The position numbers were made by a program, and so were the translations under genes. This document shows positions 1-5,468 of a stretch of DNA of 6,158 nt, in pieces. Numbering within the stretch: position 1 is the first letter of the stretch; the number at the start of each line of letters is the position of its first letter. The notes under the pieces are model-generated. The model had not been told where the DNA came from and ran no database searches. It was given only the letters and a program-made list of their open reading frames with translations. This DNA is from an uncultured Prevotellaceae bacterium (GTDB taxonomy: Bacteria > Bacteroidota > Bacteroidia > Bacteroidales > Bacteroidaceae). The stretch is from assembly GCA_946187025.1 (NCBI GenBank), contig CAMHPM010000104.1, forward strand, positions 1 to 6,158, written 5' to 3'.

Positions 1-961
1 CGGAGGAAACGGCTCGAAAAACAAAAGCACAGGCGAGAAAGGAGCCGACAAAATACTCGAAGTGCCATGCGGAACCGTTGCATACAACGCCGAAACCGGA
101 CAATACCTGTGCGACGTAACCGAACACGGACAGGAAGTAGTATTGCTGAAAGGCGGACGAGGAGGACTGGGCAACTTCAACTTCTGCACACCGACCAATC
201 AGGCACCACGCTATGCACAACCAGGCGAACCGATGCAGGAAATGGAAGTGATACTCGAACTCAAGCTGCTGGCCGACGTCGGACTGGTGGGATTCCCTAA
301 TGCAGGAAAGTCAACACTCGTGGCATCACTATCATCGGCCAAACCCAAGATAGCAAACTACCCATTCACCACACTCGAGCCATCGCTCGGAATCGTGTCA
401 TATCGCGACGGAAAATCATTCGTCATGGCCGACATACCGGGAATAATCGAGGGAGCAAGCCAAGGCAAAGGACTCGGGCTACGCTTCCTGCGACACATAG
501 AGCGCAACTCACTACTGCTATTCATGGTACCAGGCGACACCGACGACATACGACGTGAATACGAAATACTGCTCAACGAACTCACCACATTCAATCCGGA
601 ATTGCTCGACAAAGGAAGGGTGCTGGCCGTCACAAAATGCGACCTGCTCGACGACGACCTCATCGAGATGCTACGCCCCACCCTGCCCGAAGGCATACCA
701 ACCATATTCATCTCGGCCGTCACAGGACAAGGCATCGAACAACTCAAAGACCTGCTCTGGACCGAAATGAACAGCGAGAGCAACAAGATTGCAGCAATCG
801 CAACGAAGGAAAGCATCGTCCACCAGTCGAAAGACCGCACACGAGTACACGAAGACTTTGCCGACGACGACGAAGGATTCGAACCTGCCGACACCGACGA
901 GGACGAATCGTACGACATAGACGACATCGAAGACCTCGAAGACTTTGAATACGAAGAATAA
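1..961 (+). CDS. obgE: GTPase Obg/CgtA, 3' part (5' end outside window)
   Basis: Obg is an essential cytoplasmic GTPase that binds the large ribosomal subunit, helps its assembly and links it to stress signalling. The reading frame is open from base 2, so about 319 codons are visible and roughly the first 70 residues of the glycine-rich Obg domain are missing; a GTG at 62 is internal, not the start. Visible in order are the end of the Obg fold (GGRGGLGN, then TNQAPRYAQPGEP), the P-loop GFPNAGKST at about 290-316, the switch I segment YPFTTLEP, the G3 motif DIPG followed by IIEGAS, the G4 motif as TKCD instead of the usual NKxD, and G5 as SAVTG. The last 35 or so residues are highly acidic (Asp/Glu runs), a poorly conserved Obg tail. 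The stop TAA lies 3 bases before pgeF, which suggests one operon. Identity is certain; only the 5' end is missing. Confidence 0.97.
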   Translation, partial: GGNGSKNKSTGEKGADKILEVPCGTVAYNAETGQYLCDVTEHGQEVVLLKGGRGGLGNFNFCTPTNQAPRYAQPGEPMQEMEVILELKLLADVGLVGFPNAGKSTLVASLSSAKPKIANYPFTTLEPSLGIVSYRDGKSFVMADIPGIIEGASQGKGLGLRFLRHIERNSLLLFMVPGDTDDIRREYEILLNELTTFNPELLDKGRVLAVTKCDLLDDDLIEMLRPTLPEGIPTIFISAVTGQGIEQLKDLLWTEMNSESNKIAAIATKESIVHQSKDRTRVHEDFADDDEGFEPADTDEDESYDIDDIEDLEDFEYEE

Positions 962-964
962 ACG

Positions 965-1738
965 ATGCTACCACTACTCCGATACAACATATCAAACCAT
1001 ACCACCGCCTTCACCACAACACGCGAAGGCGGTGTGAGTATAGGCAATTACTCAGCATTCAACGCCAACCACTACTGTGGCGACAATCCAGAGCATGTGG
1101 CAGCCAACCGCCGACTGCTGTGCAACGAGCTGAATATTGACGACACACACCTCATAGTTCCACACCAGACGCACGACATACACCATCTCAACATCGACGC
1201 CGACTTCATCCAAATGCCCGTCGGACAGCAGGCAGAACTCCTGGAAGGCATCGATGCACTAATCACCACACAAACCGGCACAGCCATCTGCATCTCAACA
1301 GCCGACTGCGTACCGATACTAATCTACGACCACACCCACCATGCCGCAGCAGCCATACATGCCGGATGGCGAGGTACAATGAAACGCATTGCACAACACA
1401 CAATCGAAGCAATGCACACCACATTCGGGACAAAAGCCACCGATTGCAAGGCAGTAATAGGCCCGTCAATCAGCATCGACAACTTTGAAGTAGGCGACGA
1501 AGTATATGACGCATTCCACGATGCAGGATTCGACATGAACACCATCGCACGCCGACAATACAAATGGCACATCGACCTCTGGCAGTGCAACAACATCCAA
1601 CTGCAAGAACAAGGCATACCATCAGCAAACATCCAAATCTCAGGAATCTGCACATACCAACATCACCAACAATACTTCTCAGCCAGACGTCTCGGCATCA
1701 AATCCGGACGCATCCTCACCGGCATCATACTGCATTAA
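965..1738 (+). CDS. pgeF: PgeF/YfiH-family multicopper-oxidase-like (laccase domain) purine nucleoside enzyme
   Basis: This is a 257-residue full-length member of the YfiH/YlmD/LACC1 family (Cu-oxidase_4). Family members were first called polyphenol oxidases. They have since been shown to act on purine nucleosides (adenosine phosphorolysis and deamination), and E. coli YfiH/PgeF keeps wrong amino acids out of peptidoglycan precursors. Family motifs are all present: PHQTH with H70, TADC with C115, HAGWRGT with H132, then GPSIS..FEVGDEV and a C-terminal GICTY..., FSARR. H70, C115 and H132 match the expected His-Cys-His metal site; the 17-residue gap between the last two equals that of E. coli YfiH (C107/H124). 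No signal peptide is seen, so it should be cytoplasmic. The ATG follows the obgE stop by three bases and has no Shine-Dalgarno sequence, suggesting translational or transcriptional coupling. No terminator is seen downstream. Family assignment is strong; the physiological substrate in this organism is not shown by the sequence. Confidence 0.93.
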   Translation: MLPLLRYNISNHTTAFTTTREGGVSIGNYSAFNANHYCGDNPEHVAANRRLLCNELNIDDTHLIVPHQTHDIHHLNIDADFIQMPVGQQAELLEGIDALITTQTGTAICISTADCVPILIYDHTHHAAAAIHAGWRGTMKRIAQHTIEAMHTTFGTKATDCKAVIGPSISIDNFEVGDEVYDAFHDAGFDMNTIARRQYKWHIDLWQCNNIQLQEQGIPSANIQISGICTYQHHQQYFSARRLGIKSGRILTGIILH

Positions 1739-1849
1739 CACAACGGAAACAAGCAATTCACACCAAAAACAAAGACACAAAAGAGACCTCTGAAGCAAAA
1801 AAAGCAAGAGTTTCAACAAAAAAAGAAGAAAAAGCACAAATAATAAAGC
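1739..1849. other. A-rich, T-poor spacer between pgeF and rpsA
   Basis: No convincing gene or terminator is seen here. From 1739 to 1860 I count about 69 A against 11 T, an extreme asymmetry for non-coding DNA. A-tracts occur at about 1765-1769, 1779-1782, 1797-1803, 1818-1824 and 1829-1833. The last three have centres near 1800, 1821 and 1831, close to multiples of a helical turn, and could bend DNA upstream of the rpsA promoter. Without a terminator, read-through from pgeF into rpsA is possible. Confidence 0.6.
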
Positions 1850-1869
1850 GCCAATACATGCCAATTCAT
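1850..1869. repeat. Tandem 10-bp direct repeat overlapping the rpsA -33 region
   Basis: GCCAATACAT (1850-1859) is followed directly by GCCAATTCAT (1860-1869), with nine of ten bases identical. The one-helical-turn period and the position just upstream of and overlapping the expected -33 element of the rpsA promoter would suit a regulator binding side by side on one DNA face. No regulator can be named, and a chance repeat in A-rich DNA is possible. Confidence 0.45.
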
Positions 1870-1887
1870 ATTTTTTTCGTAACTTTG
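1857..1887 (+). promoter_or_regulatory. Probable Bacteroidota-type promoter for rpsA
   Basis: TAACTTTG at 1880-1887 fits the TAnnTTTG -7 element recognised by the primary sigma factor of Bacteroidota. At the expected distance upstream the -33 position (CATG at 1857-1860) matches TTTG only in its last two bases, so recognition would rest on the -7 box and possibly the upstream A-tracts. Transcription would begin a few bases after 1887, giving an rpsA leader of about 85-90 nucleotides. Confidence 0.6.
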
Positions 1888-1896
1888 CAACCGATT

Positions 1897-1926
1897 TGCG
1901 CGCCTATGTGCATACGCACAGACGCA
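1897..1926 (+). promoter_or_regulatory. Possible hairpin in the rpsA mRNA leader
   Basis: TGTGC (1907-1911) and GCACA (1916-1920) pair perfectly around a four-base loop ATAC. An outer TGCG (1897-1900) can pair with CGCA (1923-1926) across an asymmetric internal loop. The structure lies at the 5' end of the predicted leader and has no following T-run, so it is not a terminator. It could stabilise the mRNA or take part in S1 autoregulation, which is known in E. coli but not shown here. Confidence 0.35.
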
Positions 1927-2057
1927 CTGCGAACAACATAATGTCTAATTTGTCAGAACAAAACAGAACAATTAAATTTTATGGTAGAAACAAAAAACAT
2001 CAAGCCGTTGGAAGATTTCGACTGGGAATCATTCGAACACGGAAAGAACGCAGCTAA
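1906..2057 (+). other. Two short upstream reading frames joined by TAATG in the rpsA leader
   Basis: An ATG at 1906 opens an 11-codon frame (MCIRTDALRTT) that ends at TAA 1939-1941. The last A of that stop begins a second ATG (1941) whose 38-codon frame runs out of frame across the rpsA start at 1981 and ends at 2055-2057. The TAATG overlap is of the type used for termination-reinitiation. Translation of either would compete with, or be coupled to, rpsA initiation. Neither has a ribosome-binding signal beyond the general A-rich context, so this may be chance. Confidence 0.15.
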
Positions 2058-3855
2058 CATCGCTGCAGAGACCAAAGCCTACGAAGGCACTCTCAACAAC
2101 ATCAACGACAACGAAGTAGTTGACGGAACTGTAACAGCAATGAACGACCGCGAAGTGGTTGTTAACATCGGTTACAAATCAGACGGAATCATTCCACGTA
2201 ACGAATTCCGCTACAACCCAGAACTCGCAGTAGGCGACAAGGTAGAAGTCTATATCGAGAACCAGGAAGACAAGAAAGGACAGCTCATCCTGTCACACAA
2301 ACGCGCACGCCAGGCACGCTCTTGGGACCGCATCACTGCAGCATTCGATGCAGGTGAAATCGTAAAGGGATTCATCAAGTGCCGCACAAAGGGTGGTATG
2401 ATTGTTGATGTGCTCGGCACAGAAGCATTCCTCCCAGGAAGCCAAATCGACGTACGTCCTATCCACGACTACGACACATTCGTAGGCAAGACTATGGAGT
2501 TCAAGATTGTCAAGATAAACCAAGACTTCAAGAACGTAGTAGTATCACACAAAGCACTCATCGAAGCAGAAATCGAAGCACAAAAGAAAGAAATCATCAG
2601 CAAGCTCGAGAAAGGTCAGATTCTCGAAGGTGTGGTTAAGAACATCACATCCTACGGTGTATTCATCGACCTCGGCGGTGTTGACGGTCTCATTCACATC
2701 ACAGACCTCTCTTGGGGCCGCGTAAGCGATCCGAAGGAAGTTGTGGAACTCGACCAGAAGATCAACGTCGTTATCCTCGACTTCGACGAAGAGAAGAAGC
2801 GCATCGCTCTCGGACTGAAGCAACTCACTCCACATCCATGGGATGCACTCGATCCTAACCTCAAGGTTGGCGACACAGTAAAAGGTAAGGTTGTCGTAAT
2901 GGCCGACTACGGAGCATTCATCGAAATAGCACCGGGCGTTGAAGGACTCATCCACGTATCAGAAATGAGCTGGAGCGCACACCTCCACAGCGCACAAGAC
3001 TTCATGAAGGTTGGCGACGAAGTAGAGGCAGTAATCCTCACACTCGACCGCGACGAGCGCAAGATGTCACTCGGCATCAAGCAGCTCAAGGCAGACCCAT
3101 GGGAGAAAATCGAAGAAAAATATCCTGTCGGTTCAAACCACATGGCACGCGTTCGCAACTTCACCAACTTCGGTGTATTCGTTGAAATCGAAGAAGGTGT
3201 TGACGGACTCATCCACATCTCCGACCTCTCATGGACAAAGAAAATCAAGCACCCTTCAGAATTTACTCAAATCGGTGCAGAAATCGAAGTACAAGTACTC
3301 GACATCGACAAAGAGAACCGTCGTCTTAGCCTCGGACACAAGCAGATCGAAGACAACCCATGGGATAACTTCGAGACAATCTTCACACAAGATTCTGTAC
3401 ACGAAGGCAAAATCATCGAAATCCTCGACAAGGGAGCTGTTATCAGCCTCGAGCATGGTGTAGAAGGATTTGCCACACCAAAGCACCTCGTAAAGGAAGA
3501 CGGCAGCCAGGCACAGCTCGGCGAAGTACTCCAGTTCAAGGTTATCGAGTTCAACAAGGATGCAAAACGAATCATCCTTTCACACAGCCGCATATTCGAA
3601 GATGTGCAGCGCGCTGAGGCAAAAGCAGCTAAGAAAGAAGCTGCTGCTACAAAGAAAGCCGCTAAGCCAAAGAAGGAAGAAACTCCTGTAATCCAGAACA
3701 AAGCAGCAAGCACTACACTGGGCGACATTGACGCACTTGCAGCACTCAAGGCTGAAATGACTGCTGACAAAGCACCAAAAGCAGAGCCAGTAGCCGAGAA
3801 ACCAGCTACAGAAGAACCTGCTGCAGAAGCAACAGAAGCAACTGCCGAGGCATAA
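1981..3855 (+). CDS. rpsA: 30S ribosomal protein S1
   Basis: S1 binds single-stranded mRNA on the small ribosomal subunit and promotes initiation on leaders with little structure and weak Shine-Dalgarno sequences, the normal case in this phylum. The 624-residue product contains six S1/OB-fold domains at roughly residues 45-108, 126-191, 213-280, 298-368, 385-455 and 472-536. Domains 3, 4 and 5 are closest to each other, sharing GVDGLIHI(T/S)DLSW or GVEGLIHVSEMSW. The N-terminal segment IKPLEDFDWESFE is typical of Bacteroidales S1. After domain 6 comes a low-complexity tail (540-624): a Lys/Ala-rich part, the conserved-looking TTLGDIDALAALKAEM, and an Ala/Glu/Pro-rich end that seems longer than in the relatives I recall. 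The ATG at 1981 is preceded by ATTAAATTTT with no Shine-Dalgarno sequence. Codon choice (ATC, CGC/CGT, GGT, GTT) differs from the ATA/CGA-rich upstream genes, as expected for high expression. It appears monocistronic: own promoter, strong terminator after the stop. Confidence 0.98.
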   Translation: MVETKNIKPLEDFDWESFEHGKNAANIAAETKAYEGTLNNINDNEVVDGTVTAMNDREVVVNIGYKSDGIIPRNEFRYNPELAVGDKVEVYIENQEDKKGQLILSHKRARQARSWDRITAAFDAGEIVKGFIKCRTKGGMIVDVLGTEAFLPGSQIDVRPIHDYDTFVGKTMEFKIVKINQDFKNVVVSHKALIEAEIEAQKKEIISKLEKGQILEGVVKNITSYGVFIDLGGVDGLIHITDLSWGRVSDPKEVVELDQKINVVILDFDEEKKRIALGLKQLTPHPWDALDPNLKVGDTVKGKVVVMADYGAFIEIAPGVEGLIHVSEMSWSAHLHSAQDFMKVGDEVEAVILTLDRDERKMSLGIKQLKADPWEKIEEKYPVGSNHMARVRNFTNFGVFVEIEEGVDGLIHISDLSWTKKIKHPSEFTQIGAEIEVQVLDIDKENRRLSLGHKQIEDNPWDNFETIFTQDSVHEGKIIEILDKGAVISLEHGVEGFATPKHLVKEDGSQAQLGEVLQFKVIEFNKDAKRIILSHSRIFEDVQRAEAKAAKKEAAATKKAAKPKKEETPVIQNKAASTTLGDIDALAALKAEMTADKAPKAEPVAEKPATEEPAAEATEATAEA

Positions 3856-3905
3856 ATAAGCACATCAAACCAAGGCCGTAAAACAGCCCAGGTTAAACAC
3901 AAATA

Positions 3906-3940
3906 AGGTGTACTCGATTGCGAGTACACCTGTTTTATTT
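3906..3940 (+). terminator. Intrinsic terminator of rpsA
   Basis: GGTGTACTCG (3907-3916) and CGAGTACACC (3921-3930) form a perfect 10-bp stem around the loop ATTG, extended to 11 bp by A3906-T3931. The T-rich tail GTTTTATTT follows at once. It lies about 50 bases after the rpsA stop and separates rpsA from the downstream envelope-related genes. Confidence 0.9.
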
Positions 3941-3942
3941 AT

Positions 3943-3999
3943 AAAAAACACTTAAAAAAACATAAAATAAAGCCTCAAGAATAAAAAAAAGGCGAAAAA
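3943..3999. other. Helically phased A-tracts upstream of the 4001-4032 promoter
   Basis: A-runs lie at 3943-3948, 3954-3960, 3964-3967, 3983-3990 and 3995-3999. Their centres (about 3945, 3957, 3965, 3986 and 3997) fall close to a 10-11 base period with one position skipped. Such phasing gives intrinsic curvature and often boosts transcription when placed just upstream of the -33 element, as here. The activating effect is inferred. Confidence 0.5.
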
Positions 4000-4000
4000 G

Positions 4001-4032
4001 TTTGCCTGTTTCAAAAACAAACACTAAATTTG
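4001..4032 (+). promoter_or_regulatory. Strong Bacteroidota-type promoter (TTTG, 20 bases, TAAATTTG)
   Basis: TTTG at 4001-4004 (-33) and TAAATTTG at 4025-4032 (-7) match the phylum consensus in both boxes with a 20-base spacer. Transcription should start about 4036-4040, leaving a leader of only about 20 bases before the ATG at 4057. The fit also shows that the TTG at 4030, which extends the following reading frame, lies inside the promoter and is not a start codon. No comparable promoter was seen before the sigma-factor gene, so this one may also feed 4473-6077. Confidence 0.8.
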
Positions 4033-4056
4033 TGCCCAAATACAAACGAACTGCGT

Positions 4057-4368
4057 ATGAAGAAACAAGCACTAATATTCATGATGGTGGCCTTAGCAAC
4101 CTGCTTTGCCCAGCCAATGTCGGCTCAAGACGTGCAGAAAACACCGATTGAGACCGAGCAGCAAGCTGTCACCATAAACGTCAGCGAGTCAACACTACAT
4201 ATTAAGAATGCAACCTCAATGATACTCGAGGTGTACAACCTCGCTGGAGTGAAGGTTATAACACAAAAAATCGACAGTGCCGAAAAAGCAGTCGAACTCA
4301 GCAGCCTTCCTAAAGGATGCTACATCATCAAAGTGGGAAAAACCGTCAGAAAGATATACCTCAACTGA
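4057..4368 (+). CDS. Small secreted protein with a type IX sorting-domain-like C-terminus
   Basis: The 103-residue product starts MKKQALIFMMVALATCFAQ, a clear signal peptide with probable cleavage after A18 or A23 (just before Gln in both cases). The rest is one small beta-rich segment: VTINVSESTLHIKN, then LEVYNLAGVKV, then AVELSSLPKGCYIIKVGKTV and a Lys/Arg-Lys-Ile-Tyr end. The pattern (YNLAG.KV, a hydrophobic LSSLPKG.Y..KV block, basic hydrophobic C-terminus) resembles the C-terminal sorting domain of type IX secretion cargo, and also small exported Bacteroidales proteins of the DUF3244 kind. There is no room for a separate cargo domain, so it may be a free sorting-domain-like protein that stays in the periplasm or is shed. 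C16 sits in LATC, but Thr at -1 makes a lipoprotein unlikely. ATG 4057 is chosen because the upstream TTG lies within the promoter. Its function is unknown; it precedes the sigma operon by 104 bases without a visible terminator. Confidence 0.8.
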   Translation: MKKQALIFMMVALATCFAQPMSAQDVQKTPIETEQQAVTINVSESTLHIKNATSMILEVYNLAGVKVITQKIDSAEKAVELSSLPKGCYIIKVGKTVRKIYLN

Positions 4369-4426
4369 CAACAAGCATAAAACCTTCATAAAATAACCAC
4401 CCCCACATCCGGCCAAGATACAGGCC

Positions 4427-4440
4427 TAAGCATTAAGCAA
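4427..4440. repeat. Short tandem repeat in the 104-base gap before the sigma gene
   Basis: TAAGCAT (4427-4433) is followed by TAAGCAA (4434-4440), six of seven bases identical, ending 32 bases before the sigma-factor start. Nearby GGCC (4411-4414) can pair with GGCC (4423-4426) over an eight-base loop, too weak for a terminator. No TAnnTTTG box is seen in 4369-4472. If the sigma factor autoregulates, its own promoter would have to be here, but no consensus is known to me. Confidence 0.25.
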
Positions 4441-4472
4441 TAACAAAGAATGTTCCTGATGCACCCTTAGCG

Positions 4473-5018
4473 ATGAGCAAATACAATGAAGAAGAAGTAT
4501 TAAGACGTCTGCAAGAGCCAAGAACCCAAAGCAGGGCATTTGAGGAAATTGTCAATCACTACAGCCAACCATTATATTGGCAAATAAGACGATTGGTAAT
4601 CGACCATGACGACACTGACGATGTGCTTCAGAATACATTCATAAAAGCCTGGACAAACATCAGCGCATTCAGAGGAGAATCAAAACTCTCAACATGGCTA
4701 TATAAGATAGCCTATAACGAAAGCCTGACATTCCTCAACCATAAACGAGAACAAATGTCACTCGACGAAATCGGGTCAATGGTGGCAGAAACACTCGAAA
4801 GCGATCCTTATTTTGATGGCGACGAAACGCAGACAATGCTTCAAGAAGCAATAGGGACACTGCCCGACAAGCAGAAAGCCGTGTTCAATATGAAATACTT
4901 CGAAGACATGAAATACGAAGACATGTCATCTATCACAGGAACAAGCGTAGGAGCACTAAAAGCATCATACCACCTGGCGGTAAAAAAAATAGAAGATTAT
5001 TTCAACAAACACGATTAA
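4473..5018 (+). CDS. ECF-type RNA polymerase sigma factor
   Basis: The 181-residue protein has the two-domain layout of extracytoplasmic-function sigma factors. Region 2 spans about residues 22-92: AFEEIVNHYSQPLYWQIRR, then DDTDDVLQNTFIKAW for core RNA polymerase binding, then FRGESKLSTWLYKIAYN for -10 recognition. Region 4 spans about 121-174: LPDKQKAVFNMKYFEDMKYE followed by the helix-turn-helix MSSITGTSVGALKASYHLAVKKI for the -35 element. The linker (93-120) is acidic. There is no N- or C-terminal extension, so control probably comes from a separate anti-sigma factor. The next gene, 48 bases downstream, encodes a candidate with the right topology, and the third gene an exported protein. 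It directs transcription of an unknown regulon, most plausibly cell-envelope genes. The ATG at 4473 lacks a Shine-Dalgarno sequence. Family assignment is very strong; the inducing signal is unknown. Confidence 0.95.
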   Translation: MSKYNEEEVLRRLQEPRTQSRAFEEIVNHYSQPLYWQIRRLVIDHDDTDDVLQNTFIKAWTNISAFRGESKLSTWLYKIAYNESLTFLNHKREQMSLDEIGSMVAETLESDPYFDGDETQTMLQEAIGTLPDKQKAVFNMKYFEDMKYEDMSSITGTSVGALKASYHLAVKKIEDYFNKHD

Positions 5019-5027
5019 ACCTTTTCT

Positions 5028-5040
5028 GACTTATCAAGTC
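5028..5040 (+). other. Small hairpin between the sigma and putative anti-sigma genes
   Basis: GACTT (5028-5032) and AAGTC (5036-5040) pair around a three-base loop ATC in the 48-base gap. There is no T-run after it, so it should not terminate transcription. It could mark an RNA processing or stability site that sets the sigma to anti-sigma ratio, but a five-pair stem can arise by chance. Confidence 0.2.
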
Positions 5041-5066
5041 TAAAGAGTAACAAAACATTAAAAGAC

Positions 5067-5453
5067 ATGATCACAGGAGAAAAAGACATCATCAACAGAT
5101 GCGGGAAACAAAACCCATTCAGCGTTCCGGAAGGTTATTTCGATAACCTGACTGCACGTGTAATGGCTAACATTCCTGCTGAAGAGACGAAAGTCATTAG
5201 CATCACTCCAGCCAAGAAATTCAGCTGGAAAGGATGGACCAGTCTTGCCGCTGCATGCATCGTAGGTACAGTCGTCTGTGTAAATGTGTACAACAACAAG
5301 ACTTCGAGCATCGATTCGTCAAAACTCATGAGCAATGTAACAGCATCAGCCAACGAAGAGTCATACGACGAAGCATACCGACAGGAAGTCCTCAACTATG
5401 CAATGGTTGACTACAACGACGTGTATAACTACATGGCAGGTAACTCATATTAA
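5067..5453 (+). CDS. Single-pass membrane protein, putative anti-sigma factor
   Basis: The 128-residue product has a cytoplasmic-type N-terminal half, one membrane segment at about residues 56-75 (WTSLAAACIVGTVVCVNVY) preceded by Lys residues, and a C-terminal tail of about 50 residues. The positive-inside rule gives N-in, C-out topology, as for membrane anti-sigma factors. The N-terminal part carries NPFSVPEGYFDNLTARVMANI, similar to a PF.VPEGYFD motif that I recall from small Bacteroidota proteins encoded next to ECF sigma genes. The C-terminal tail ends in an acidic Tyr-rich YAMVDYNDVYNYMAG segment. No HxxxCxxC zinc-binding anti-sigma motif is present, so it is not a classical ZAS protein. 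Its position directly after the sigma gene and before an exported protein supports holding the sigma factor at the membrane. Stop and next start are 15 bases apart. The gene is sound; the anti-sigma role is inferred. Confidence 0.8.
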   Translation: MITGEKDIINRCGKQNPFSVPEGYFDNLTARVMANIPAEETKVISITPAKKFSWKGWTSLAAACIVGTVVCVNVYNNKTSSIDSSKLMSNVTASANEESYDEAYRQEVLNYAMVDYNDVYNYMAGNSY

Positions 5454-5468
5454 AAAGAGTAAACAAGA

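Noticed and set aside
62..64. GTG at 62 as the start of obgE
   Set aside because: The frame is open upstream to base 2 and encodes the expected Obg-domain residues (GGNGSKNKSTGEKG), so the true start lies outside the window.
358..1047. Long minus-strand open frame across obgE and the start of pgeF
   Set aside because: Its Ser/Arg-rich translation is the reverse complement of well-conserved obgE codons and has no recognisable domain or start context.
1869..1877. T-run at 1871-1877 as the end of a pgeF terminator
   Set aside because: No stem-loop directly precedes it; the T-run lies between the two elements of the rpsA promoter.
1564..1941. Plus-strand frame of 125 codons overlapping the end of pgeF and the spacer
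   Set aside because: It overlaps pgeF out of frame and continues through an A-rich spacer as a Lys/Thr-rich low-complexity string; only its last 11 codons are discussed as a possible leader peptide.
3267..3929. Long minus-strand open frame opposite the end of rpsA
   Set aside because: It is the antisense of the S1 domains and the Ala-rich tail, runs into the terminator hairpin, and has low-complexity Ser/Ala composition.
4030..4056. Nine-codon N-terminal extension of the small secreted protein from a TTG at 4030
   Set aside because: The TTG is part of the TAAATTTG promoter box, and the ATG at 4057 gives a clean signal peptide start (MKKQ).
4102..4104. Cys16 of the small secreted protein as a lipoprotein cysteine
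   Set aside because: The preceding residues LAT do not fit a normal lipobox because of Thr at -1, and good signal peptidase I sites follow at once.
4411..4426. GGCC/GGCC hairpin as a terminator before the sigma gene
   Set aside because: There are only four pairs over an eight-base loop and no T-run follows.
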